Positions 10,580 through 20,308 of a DNA stretch of 21,185 nt are shown here, piece by piece (position 1 is the first letter of the stretch; every line of letters begins with the position of its first letter). Source of the stretch: Ichthyophthirius multifiliis (taxonomy: Eukaryota > Ciliophora > Oligohymenophorea > Hymenostomatida); NCBI RefSeq assembly GCF_000220395.1, contig NW_004086001.1:1-21185 (forward strand), in the 5' to 3' direction. The notes below the pieces were generated by a model, which worked only from the letters and a program-made list of their open reading frames with translations, was not told where the DNA came from and did no database searches. Position numbers and translations under genes: made by a program.

Positions 10580-11365
10580 GAATAAATAATTAAACTACTA
10601 AATAAACAATAAAAAAACATAAGATTAATAATTTGATAATAAAAATAAATAATATCCATATAAATATATATTCGGTAAAGGTTAAATTTAAGACCGAAAT
10701 ACATTCAAAACAGTTAATTTATAAGCAGGAACTTATATTTTTATGGTATAGTTAGAAGTTCCAGATTCTAAAGAAATAAAAGGGAAACAATAAATACTAA
10801 TAGATTTCATAATAAATATTTTTAGCACAAATTTAATATAAATTTAAAGAATTTATTTAAATTAAGATTTATTTATTTCACAAATATATGAAGGATTAAT
10901 AATTAGAGCTGATAAAATTTATTAAAAATCAGGTAAAAAAGAACCTCCTAATTTCCAAAAATCCGATTTGAGTGAAAGGGATAATGGAAGTGATGATATT
11001 ATTATTTGCCAATATTATCTAAAATCCGAAGGAACTTATTTATAGTGGCTTTCAAATAAAAGTAATGATAAAAGTTGGAGATAAAAATTATATTTTAGAA
11101 CCGAAAATATGAAAATAATAGATTAGAATGATTGTTATAAAGTTATATTTTTTTTAATCTAAAAAAAATATTATTTTTTTTTTAAACAAAAAAGGTTGAT
11201 CTACATTTAATGCCTAATACTGAAAAATTAATAATTGTTTAATAAATTAAAGCATTACCTTACAATCTTGAAGGAGGAGAAGGTATTTGTATTATTGATA
11301 AAATTATTAGATAATAATAATCGGATGAGGAAGAAGAAGAGGATAAAGAAGAAATGAAAAATTGA
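7282..11365 (+). CDS. MORN-repeat protein with inactive-looking calpain-like domain, multi-exon
   Basis: The N-terminal third has about eight MORN repeats, which usually bind membranes or scaffold cytoskeletal complexes (for example YEGYF, NYEGEYYNDKYNGRGF, YRYEGNFLNGLRHGYGKEF, YYEGEFLDGYKHGIGRYF). A calpain-like domain follows: GEKFEDPQF, then FNELSDYQLVTVLEALTYF where active calpains have QGxxGDCWFLAAL, then VGFFILKQY, DCQWKEIAIDDYIPCM and GWIIIQKLFSKLNQSYFYHL. The catalytic Cys is replaced by Tyr, so proteolysis is unlikely. The C-terminal beta-sandwich carries FKFNLNLPTKILINIEQN, NLQAGTYIFMVQLEV and VDLHLMPNTEKLIIVQQ, ending in an acidic tail. Exons are 7282-7408, 7452-7832, 7970-8599, 8878-9184, 9270-9973, 10025-about 10511, about 10581-11141 and 11195-11365. 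A 30-nt in-frame intron (10315-10344) is likely. Phases agree everywhere except across 10512-10580, where the frame is off by one, so the Gln-rich linker there is uncertain. About 1,110 residues; probably one gene. Confidence 0.85.
7833..7969 (+). repeat. Intron of the MORN-calpain gene filled by (TA)n
   Basis: GT at 7833 and AG at 7968-7969 restore the MORN sequence GDFVNGMQCGFGIH. The 3' half of the intron is a TA run (about 7919-7967) that abuts the acceptor. Confidence 0.85.
8600..8877 (+). repeat. Longest intron of the MORN-calpain gene, with (TA)n
   Basis: GT at 8600 and AG at 8876-8877 join Tyr-Asp-Ile-Asp to CCKARIDDCG in frame. The intron is 278 nt, long for this locus, and includes a TA run at about 8626-8674. 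Confidence 0.85.
10512..10580 (+). repeat. (TA)n tract in a probable intron, frame not reconciled
   Basis: GT at 10512 and AG at 10579-10580 flank an A run and a TA run within the Gln/Lys-rich linker of the MORN-calpain gene. Removing them leaves the next exon (ending in QYPYKYIFGKGQIQ and the beta-sandwich) one base out of register. Either another small intron or an indel is involved. Confidence 0.5.
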
Positions 11366-12420
11366 ATAAAAATATATTAAAAATTTTATATACAAATATA
11401 ATTACAATTATAAGTTTTTAATAATATATATTAATTATTTTTATAAATTATTATATTTTAAATAAATATTAATAATAAGTTATTTATTAAAAATTATATA
11501 TATATATATATATATAATAATTTTATTTAGAAAAATTAAATCTAAATCACTTATTATTTATATTAAAGTGTTGTAAAAAATTTAAATTAATAAAAAATAA
11601 ATAAATATATATATATATATATATATAATTTATATTTTAAATATTTTAAAACTAGTTCTAATAAAAAATAAGTCAAAAATTTATAATTATAATAAATAAT
11701 AATATTTTTAATTAATAAAACACTATAGAATCAAAAAAATATTAAAAATAAAAATTTATTTATATTTTTTTAATATTTTTATTTATATAAATCAATATTT
11801 TATTATTTTTAAACAATCAAAGTGTTTTAAGATATAAATTTAATTATTTTATTTTTTTCTTAAAAAATAATTTTATACTAAAAAAATATATATTTTAAAA
11901 TCAGAAATAAAAATATTTTTTAATATATATTGTAAATAAAAATTTATATTTACAATAATTTATAATTATATTTTGAAATTTAAAAAAAAATTAGACTAAA
12001 AAAATATAAGAAAAAGTATAAAAAAACATAAAATATAAATTTATAAAAAATAAAATATTTTATAAAAAAGTTAAAATCAAATATTAATATTATTATATCT
12101 TATAAAAATAAAAAAAAAATTATATATTGAAATTGTAATAATAAAAATAATATAATACATAAAAAAAAATATAATAATATATAATATATATATATAAATA
12201 TATATATATTTAATTATAATTTTTTATTATAATTTTGTTAACTATATATACAAAAATAATAGAATAATTTATATTTTTATTTATTTATTACAATTTAATT
12301 TTTTTTTCAAAATAATTTACATTATTAATTTTTTATAAATTTAATATTTTATAATATATTTGTATATATATATATTTTATTTTTACATTTATTTATTTAA
12401 TTTTATCTTTTTATAATTTT
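11366..12420. other. AT-rich intergenic spacer
   Basis: Downstream of the MORN-calpain gene the sequence is almost pure A/T, with short TA runs near 11497-11516 and 11604-11627. I see no gene, RNA or repeat family here. Confidence 0.65.
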
Positions 12421-12429
12421 ATATGTTTT

Positions 12430-12810
12430 ATAAGTTAAAATTGGATATATAATCTGTAATTTTTACGGAACCTAATTATACATTTTAAAGTTAGTTTTAT
12501 ATTAAGCTATTTTTTAATTATGCTTTATAAGTAATAAAATTTTCAATAAAAAAGAATATAAAAAGTATTTAGACAATTTAATAAATGATTTAGTAATTTA
12601 ATTTAAGATTCTTTTAATATTAGTTATATTTCATAAATATGTTTATTATTATTTCTTTTAATATAAACAAAATGAAAATTTTAAATTTGTTAAATTGTAT
12701 ATAAATATTTATATCATATAAAAAAATTATTTATAATTTTTTTTATTAATTATTATAATATCTTCTCATATAATATAAAATATTATAAATAATAGATTGT
12801 TTTGAATATT
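12430..12810. other. Coding-like stretch, strand ambiguous
   Basis: G+C rises above the spacer level. On the plus strand one TGA-free frame reads VKIGYIICNFYGTQLY and later NKKEYKKYLDNLINDLVIQF, ending at a TGA near 12809, without an in-frame Met. On the minus strand another frame reads KNSLIQNQLQNVQLGSVKI. Both cannot be real. I recognise neither, and since only TGA is a stop, long open frames are expected by chance. Confidence 0.25.
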
Positions 12811-13147
12811 AAATAGAAAAAATTAACTATATTAAATAAATTAAAAAATATTTAAATCTTTTATAATATTATATATATAAATTTAAAAGAATAAAAAAAT
12901 TATTTAAATATAAAAAATTAAAAATTCTAAAATATACATATATTTATATATAAAGAAATATATTATAATAATTAATTTAAAAATCAATAAGAATTTATTT
13001 TAATAATTTGTCTTGTTATTATTATTTTTATACTTAATTAAATGTATAAATATTATTATAGTGATTAAATATTATTTTAATATTTTTCTTCTTTTGTAAA
13101 TAAATAATATGAATAAATAATGTTCTAAATAATTTTATTTTAAATAA

Positions 13148-13201
13148 TCAAATAATAATTCCATTTTTATTTCCAAAGCTTAAAGATAAATCATAACTTT
13201 A

Positions 13202-13252
<51 letters not shown>

Positions 13253-14521
13253 ATTATATTATTTATTATATTTATTTTCTTAATTTAAATCTTAATTATT
13301 AAATCTTGGCGAAGGAATATCATTATTATTATTATCTTAATTATTATATAGAATAATTAAATCTTTTTTAATTTAAAATTCTTATTTATTGTAATCTATT
13401 ATTGGTTATTTTTTTTATTAAATTTATTAATAACTATTTTCTATTTTTATTGAATTATTATTTTATTTTTATTTGAATTTCTTAAATTCTATATCATTAA
13501 TTTTTTTAACTTTTTTTAAAAAAAATTATTTATTAACTTATTTTTATATTTTTATTATAATAATTACAATTTCTTTCATTTTTATAAAAATTATCATTAC
13601 TAATCGAATGATTTTTTCTTTTTTCAATAATATCTTTCCAAATTTTTTGTTTATAATTGTTTTATTCAAAACTAGGATTTCTCATTTATTTTAAATTTTC
13701 TAAACTTAAATTTTTTTACATTTAAGTCTATATATTTTTATAATTTTCATATCTTTATTTATTAATTTCTTATAATTTTTTTAAGTTTTATTCTTATTTT
13801 TTATATTAATTTATTTTATCTAATACTTCAGTTGCTTTTTAAGAACAATTTTAATAATAAATACTGTTTTTTATTTATTATATTTATAAATTGTTCTATT
13901 TTTTAACATTATTTTCGAATATTTAATTTTATAAAAACTATTAATAAATCTCTTAGTATCTTTTTTTTTCTGGAGAACAGAAATTATTTTTGCTATCATC
14001 TTCCTAAAGACTATTCTATTTTCCATAATATTATTTTTATTATTCATATTTATAGTTTCCTTAATTAAATAACTTAATTCGATCATAAAGATATGCAGAT
14101 TTTTAATCAAAAAGACACTTTTTATCTTTGAAATTTTATTAGACTTTATTTATTTTTGCAAGTTTTTAAATTTTTTGGATTTTATAATTATTTAAAAATC
14201 ATATTCTTTATTTTAAATTGATTTTTTTATAATTAACTCGTAAATGATTCATAAGCAGTACTATGATTGCTTTTTAATAAATTTTAGGTTGTATATTATT
14301 AATTTTATTATAATGTATAATCTACTTATCCATAATTTATTTTATTATTTTATATCATGTTTATTTTGGAATTTATTTCATTTTTTTTTTTTTAAGTTGA
14401 GAGAATTTCATTCCCGTTTTCTAATAAATTTATTTATTATTTTATAAATATATTTTTTTTTTTTTTTTTTTTTACTTTAGTTATTATATATAGAATGTTA
14501 TCTATAATTTAAATAACTCAT
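13148..14521 (-). CDS. Asn/Gln-rich hypothetical protein, 4 exons
   Basis: I do not recognise this protein. The model starts at ATG 14519-14521 (MSYLNYRQHSIYNNQ) and has exons 14476-14521, 14145-14420, 13538-14125 and 13148-13509. The sum is 1272 nt, closing exactly at TGA 13148-13150 for 423 residues. Introns are 55 nt (14421-14475), 19 nt (14126-14144) and 28 nt (13510-13537), each GT...AG. The product is basic and rich in Asn, Gln, Lys and Tyr. Its middle is a likely coiled coil (ATEVLDKINQYKKQEQNLKK and the following residues). Near the C-terminus a run of 16 Asn is encoded by the repeat at 13203-13251. There is no signal peptide and no membrane segment. It lies 346 bases downstream of the GBP gene, on the same strand. 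Long frames on the other strand or frame here are shadows. Confidence 0.75.
13203..13251 (-). repeat. (AAT)n repeat encoding poly-Asn
   Basis: Sixteen consecutive AAT codons on the minus strand fall in frame within the last exon of the Asn/Gln-rich gene. Homopolymeric Asn tracts are common in proteins of AT-rich protists. Confidence 0.8.
14126..14144 (-). other. Candidate 19-nt intron
   Basis: Two strongly coding-like frames, one ending with NLKTCKNKQ and the next beginning with KKCLFDQKSAYLYDRI, are joined exactly by removing 19 nt that begin GTCTAA and end AAAG. Without it the gene hits TGA. A homopolymer indel is the alternative. Confidence 0.5.
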
Positions 14522-14867
14522 TTTTAATTTTAGTTTTCTTTTTATTAAAAAAAATAAAATGAAAATTAAATAATTATTTTTTTAAAAATAAAGCAAAATA
14601 ATAAATACAATTTTTTTTTATAATTTTTTTTATTTTTTATTGATATAAATTTATCCATAAAAAATAAAAAATATTATTTTATATAAAGATATATATAAAT
14701 ATATATAAATATTTATATATTTATATATAAATATATATATATAAATTTATTTATTTTTTTAATATAAAATTATTATTTTTTTAATTTAAATTATATAGTC
14801 AAAAAAATAAAAAATACACCAATATTAAAGTTTTTAGAATTTTTATATTTATATGTATTTATTATAT
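14522..14867. other. Spacer between the GBP gene and the Asn/Gln-rich gene
   Basis: A/T-rich spacer with palindromic TATATAAATA-type runs near 14685-14745 and homopolymers. It would hold the terminator of the GBP gene and the promoter of the Asn/Gln-rich gene, but no specific signal is visible. Confidence 0.55.
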
Positions 14868-15685
14868 TCATAAATTTAATTCTACTCCTACTTCTAAAAA
14901 ACATTCTTTTACTTATTAAATATCTTCCTCATTAAGAGTTTTTAAAGAATGTTTTAACTTACTGTTTCTATTAAGTATATATTTTAAAGATTCCCTTAAT
15001 AAATAAGGGAAAGACTCTTTAAATGAAACTAACTAGAACTATTCAGATTTCATAAAAGCTAACTTGTTTTCTAAATCTAATTTTAAATTGGAATTTTTTT
15101 CTAATTATTTTTATTATTCTTAAAATACTAGCTAAAGAGTATCTAAATTTTATTATTTTATTGAATTGTTTTCCCTTAACTTTTCATTTTCTTTAATTAA
15201 TTCCTATAAATATTATATATTTTATCAATATATATATATAAAATATATTTATTTTATATATATTATACTTTTAATTAAATTGATTTTTTTGTTAATTCTT
15301 AATTTTATTCAGTTAATTCCATATTTTTTATTTTTAATTCTTCCATATATTTATTTTATGTGGCAATTTTTCTAACGTTTCTTTCCCTTTCTTATTCATT
15401 TTATTATTTATACAAATCCAACTTGTTTTTATAATCTTGAATTATTTTTTATTTTTCCATTCTAAATTATTCATATTCTTTTATTTGTGTATCTTAAGAA
15501 GAGGCATAACTAGATTCTATTGAATTTCGAGTACTAAAAAAATTATCCATAAAAGTTATTTAATTTTTTAAATTCCTAACTGCAGTAATTACTTCTTAAA
15601 TTTCCTAATCATTACCCAATCCTGTACTATTATTTGTCAATTTTTTTAATTCATCGATTTCACTTTTTAACCCTATAATATGTAT

Positions 15686-15734
<49 letters not shown>

Positions 15735-16872
15735 TTATAAAAATATATATATATAATATTATTAAATCTTATTTATATAAACTAAAACCTTATATTTCTT
15801 TTTTCTTTTAATTAAGTTCACTTCTTACTTTATATAAATTTTCAGATGCTTCTAAATTTTCCTTTTTATATATTTAAAATAAAAATATAAACAAAAAATC
15901 AAAATTATTTAACTTATTTCAATTATTTATTTTTTTCTTTTTTATTTTTTATTTAAAGCTATAGTTATTCGATTTATCCAAAAGAGCTTTTATCATCTTA
16001 TTCTTAAAACATTTTAGTTTTACTATTTTCTCTTGAAAGTTTTTCCAATTAACTTTTCTATTATTCGATTTCCCTTTATAAATCAAGAGTTAATCTTTCA
16101 TATTCTTTAATAGAGTTTCTTAATAATTCCGCTTATTCATTAACTTATTTAACTTTGACTTTATTTCTGTTAACTTCCTCATTATAAACTGAGTTCATTT
16201 TTTCGAAACATTATTTAAAATACCCAAATATAAAACCAGGAAAAACCTCTGAAAAAACTTTATATTTTCCATTTCCTTTTTAATTAATTAAATAATTTTT
16301 TAAAAATCTTTAAAAATCATCAATTTTTTCTTAAAAAGACACATTAATTTAATCAGGATTTTATATATTTGGTAAAGAGAATTAATTCATAAATTTTAAC
16401 AATACATTTTTACAAGAATTCAAAGAAAGTTCTTTATTTTGTTAAATTTTAATATTAAATTCCGTATTTATCAATTCTTATAAATCTTTTCGAATTTCAA
16501 TTAATTATTCAGCATCAATAAAGCTTTTTGATCTTTTTTACATTTCTGAAAATACATTATCAACAATAACTCTATGTTATTCTATTAATATTTCTTCATC
16601 TATAGGTAATTTTTCAGGTGAAAATGCTTAACTAACATTCTGCAAATATTAACTTCGGGCCTCTTCATGTTCCCTTCTTACTTAACTACTCACAACGGCT
16701 TCTAAACTATTCATTATATTCGGAATTCCTCCAGTATTAATTGCTTATAAATATTCCATTACTAAACCCATTAGCATTTTTCCTGTTAAAGTTTTATTCA
16801 TAATGCTTTTAGCTTTAATTCCTTAAAATACTTTTTTTTCGATATTTGTAACTCCTTCTCTATATAAATGAA

Positions 16873-16923
<51 letters not shown>

Positions 16924-16926
16924 ATA

Positions 16927-16976
<50 letters not shown>

Positions 16977-17780
16977 TATTACATGAATGCTGGTCTTAAT
17001 GAATTCCAGGGTTATTTTTCAATCCTCGCTAATTTGTGTTCTTCATCTAAAGGACGTACTAATGCTTCACAATCTCTTATTTAAAAATATTATCTAAATT
17101 TATCTCTAATTTCATTTTTTTTAATTATTTCTGAAGTGTTTCCAGGTAATGGTTTTAAGCAATTTTCTAAATAAGCTTTTGGTGTAATTCCTCTTAAATC
17201 TAATGAAAAATCTCTTAATATCCAATAAAAAGAAGGAAAAAATTCTCCTAATTTTGCATCTCCGTCTGACATTTTTCTATATTAATATATATTAGATTTT
17301 TTAAATATAATTTTTACTAAATGCATATATTTTCACTTAATCTAACAACCAAAGATAAATTTTCAATTGCTGATTCGTCTATATGTCCAAGATTATTATA
17401 AATAAACATACTTGCAAGTAATACAGAAATGGAAAAAATTTTCATATCAATTGTTAAATCTCTTTCTTTATTTTTACAAAAAAATAAAAGGATTTTTTTT
17501 TTCATGAAATAATTTTTATTTACAAATTGAATTTAACCCTTCTGTATCTAAAATTATCATATCAGTAGTTTCATTTAATTTTACAGGTTTATTCCAAACC
17601 CAAATGCCTTTTGTGCAAGGATTTGTACTTGGACCAATTGCGAAACCATCCATTCTATTTATTATTTATTTTATAAATAATTTTTTATATATTTTTTACT
17701 ATTTTAAAAATCGATTTGCTAAAAAAGATTTTCCTGTTCTTTATGGACCGGCTATTACTAATACTGCAATCTTTTTTATT

Positions 17781-17841
<61 letters not shown>

Positions 17842-18000
17842 TTTAAATTATATTAGTTTTTTAAATACATTTCTATCACCAATTTATTGTAATAATTATA
17901 TTGCTTCAGGTGTTATGTTAAATTAATAATTTTTATTGTTTAATTCGTCTTTTGTTTCTGTAATATCTATAAAAAGTACTGGTTAACCTGAATTTTTCAT
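14868..18000 (-). CDS. Guanylate-binding-protein (GBP) family large GTPase, 10 exons
   Basis: This is a dynamin-superfamily GTPase of the GBP type. The N-terminal GTPase domain shows IAVLVIAGPQRTGKSFLANR (P-loop), the Thr-containing switch region STNPCTKGIWVWNKP, LDTEGLNS (G3), LTIDMKIFSISVLLASMFIY, and WILRDFSLDL with the Arg-Asp that GBPs use for guanine recognition. A helical middle domain follows (LRPAFIEGVTNIEKKVFQG onward), then a long C-terminal coiled coil rich in Glu, Lys and Gln. Exons on the minus strand are 17869-18000, 17700-17770, 17524-17654, 17318-17465, 16983-17276, 15914-16859, 15789-15861, 15269-15672 and 14868-15203. They sum to 2535 nt, giving 844 residues and TGA at 14868-14870. 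These nine exons are separated by eight introns of 41-123 nt, each GT...AG; the longest carry (TA)n or (TAAA)n. Longer than vertebrate GBPs (about 590) because of the coiled coil. No CaaX-type end is seen (it ends Val-Glu-Leu-Asn-Leu). Animal GBPs act in defence and on membranes; the ciliate role is unknown. Confidence 0.94.
15673..15788 (-). repeat. GBP intron containing (TA)n
   Basis: The intron splits the coiled-coil region (KEIQ, then GLKSEIDELKKL). A TA run at about 15690-15730 makes up the middle of it. Confidence 0.85.
16860..16982 (-). repeat. GBP intron made of (TAAA)n and (TA)n
   Basis: About 13 AAAT/TAAA units (16870-16924) adjoin a TA run (about 16930-16972). Together they make up nearly the whole intron between LRPAFI and EGVTNIEKK. 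Both splice sites remain intact at the edges. Confidence 0.9.
17771..17868 (-). repeat. GBP first intron filled by (TA)n
   Basis: The intron separates QLLQQIGDRN from IAVLVIAGP, just before the P-loop. A TA run at about 17784-17837 fills more than half of it. Confidence 0.9.
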
Positions 18001-18395
18001 TTGTTAATTTTTATGTTAAATAATATATATTATTTTATTTTTATAAGGTGTATTTTATAATTAAAATATATATTATTTTATTTATAAATAATATATATAT
18101 TTATTTTTGTGTTTATAATATAATTAAATAATAAAATATTTATTTATAATAATATATATTATATTATTATATTATTCTTTTTTTATTTAAAATATATATT
18201 TATTTTAAGCTATATTTAAAATTTAAATACAATATAATGATAATAAATAAATATTAATTATTATTAATCTCAATCTAATTTTTTTTTTTTTTTCTTATTT
18301 AAAATACAAAAAAAATATTTAAATAAAAAAACTAAAAACAAAACTATATATTTTTATAAAAAAAAATAAAAAAATTTAAACCTCAATAATTAAAA
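18001..18395. promoter_or_regulatory. Divergent intergenic region between GBP and CK2-alpha
   Basis: The 395 bases between the two start codons must hold the promoters of both genes, which point away from each other. It is almost pure A/T with short TATATATT-type runs and a T-run at about 18282-18294. No specific binding motif can be named. Confidence 0.5.
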
Positions 18396-19706
18396 ATGGA
18401 TATTAAAGTATCAAAGCCTAAATTCTATGCAGATGCTAATATAAGAAAAGGTTCAAATTTTTACGATTATGAAAACATTGATATAAATTGGGGGTATATA
18501 AATAATTATTTTATAAAAATAAGGTAATAAAAAAATATAAATAGTGAACAAAATAATTATGAAATAATAAGAAAGCTTGGAAGAGGTAAATATTCAGAAG
18601 TATATGAAGCTATAAATACTTTAATTAATAAACAATGTGTAATAAAAGTATTAAAACCAAGTAATATATAAAAAAATTAAAGCTATAATAAAAAAAACAA
18701 ATATTCCAAAAAAAAAAAAAAAAAAAAAAGTAAGAAAAAAAAAATTAAAAGAGAAATATCAGTCTTATAAAAAATAGGAGGAAATATAAATGTTATTAGT
18801 CTTTAAGATATAGTAAGGGACCCAGCATCTAAAACAACAAGCTTAGTAAATAAATTATAATTAAAAATAATATATTTATTTTATTTTTTACATAAATTAT
18901 AGGTATTCGAATATATAAATAATATTGATTATAGAACACTTTATCCAACTTTATCTGATATGGATGTTAGATATTATACATATTAAATTTTAAAAGTATA
19001 AATCTATTACTATTTTATATAATTAATGGATTTTATTTTATTTTTAAATAAAAAAAAAAGTGTTTAGATTATGCACATAGTTAAGGAATAATGCACAGAG
19101 ATATTAAACCTCATAATATAATGATAGATCATGAAAAAAGACTATTAAGAATTATAGATTGGGGTTTAGCAGAATATTATTTTCCAGGAAAAGATTATAA
19201 TGTAAATAAAACAAAAAAATATTTAATAATATAAAAATTAAAAAGGTAAGAGTATCTTCAAGATATTTTAAAGGGCCTGAATTACTTGTAGATTATTAAT
19301 ATTATGATTATAGTTTGGATATATGGAGTCTAGGGGCTATGTTCGCAGGAATAATATTCAAAAAAGAACCATTTTTCTAAGGAAATGATAATTATGATCA
19401 ATTAGAAAAAATAACAAGAGTATTGGGTACTAATGAACTTTTCGAATATTTGTCTATTTATAAATTAACTTTAGATAAAAAATATGAAGGAATATTAGGA
19501 AAAAACCCTAAAAAACAATTGAATAAATTCGTTAATAATGAAAATAAAAATTTATCTAATAATGAAGCAATAGATTTATTATCAAAAATGCTTTTATATA
19601 ATCATGTAAAAATTAAAATAATAAATTTAAAAATAAAAATAAAATTTTCAAATTAATAAAAGAATATTAATATTTATATAAATATATAATATAAAATATA
19701 ATTATA

Positions 19707-19744
<38 letters not shown>

Positions 19745-19894
19745 TACAAATATACATATATTCATATTTACATATTTACATATAAATATTTTTTTATATA
19801 TTATTTTTTATAACATAAGGCTGAAAGAATAACTGCTAAAGAAGCCATGTTACATCCTTACTTTTAACCTATTTTATCCATTAATGATAATTGA
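18396..19894 (+). CDS. CK2A: Protein kinase CK2 catalytic subunit alpha, 6 exons
   Basis: CK2-alpha is a constitutively active Ser/Thr kinase favouring acidic sites and works with a beta subunit. The product follows animal CK2-alpha nearly throughout: [27 protein letters not shown] (Gly loop), CVIKVLKP (ATP Lys), [42 protein letters not shown] (catalytic loop), IDWGLAEYY (DWG instead of DFG, typical of CK2), [50 protein letters not shown] and [11 protein letters not shown]. Exons are 18396-18493, 18524-18845, 18903-18995, 19061-19201, 19246-19605 and 19820-19894, giving 1089 nt, 362 residues and TGA at 19892-19894. Introns are 30, 57, 65, 44 and 214 nt. The Lys-rich cluster has about 24 extra residues, mostly Lys/Asn, containing a 22-A run (18708-18729); this may be a true insertion or an unrecognised intron starting at GT 18661. 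The C-terminus ends soon after the kinase core. Confidence 0.96.
19606..19819 (+). repeat. Long last intron of CK2-alpha with TA-rich repeats
   Basis: GT at 19606 and AG at 19818-19819 join LLYNH to [10 protein letters not shown]. The 214-nt intron includes a TA run (about 19707-19738) followed by imperfect ATACATATA-type units. Confidence 0.9.
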
Positions 19895-20308
19895 TTATTA
19901 ATATATTTTATAAAAATATAGTATGAATTTTTATTTTTATGTTAGGAAATTAATTATTTTTCTTCTGCATTTTTTTTATATAAATTTAAATTTAAAATTT
20001 TTAATACTTATTGTATATGTATTATATAAAAAACATATTTTTATATTAAATTTATTTAAATATTAAGAAAATATTAATAATTATTATTTATTTATATTTT
20101 GTAAAAAAATGTAATTAATATTTATTTTATATTTTTATTTTTTTTAAGATATCAATATTTGATGTAATTATTATTATTATAAAATAATTCAAATTAAAAT
20201 TATTTTAACAATTATTTAGAATATCATATTATTTTTATATTAATTAATTATCATACCATTATTAATATTTTATTTAATATAATTCCTATATTTATATTAT
20301 TTTCCTTA
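19895..20308. other. AT-rich spacer between convergent genes
   Basis: This stretch separates the 3' ends of CK2-alpha (plus strand) and a small minus-strand gene. It contains A/T runs only and would hold both 3' ends; no signal is identifiable. Confidence 0.55.

Noticed and set aside
13473-13694. Plus-strand hydrophobic frame resembling a membrane protein
   Set aside because: It is opposite the Asn/Gln-rich gene. The hydrophobic look arises because the complement of Lys/Asn/Gln codons reads as Phe/Ile/Leu.
13871-14110. Minus-strand 79-codon frame starting Met-Ile-Lys-Asn
   Set aside because: It opens only where TAA/TAG are treated as stops; the adjacent frame on the same strand, with TAA/TAG as Gln, gives the polar coiled-coil protein and a closed model.
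14244-14447. Plus-strand 67-codon hydrophobic frame
   Set aside because: Antisense to exon 2 of the Asn/Gln-rich gene; no motif.
15166-15375. Plus-strand 69-codon frame with apparent membrane segments
   Set aside because: Antisense to the GBP coiled coil and spans one of its introns.
19423-19656. Plus-strand 77-codon frame as a separate small gene
   Set aside because: It is the fifth exon of CK2-alpha read on into the last intron, with its start at an internal position.
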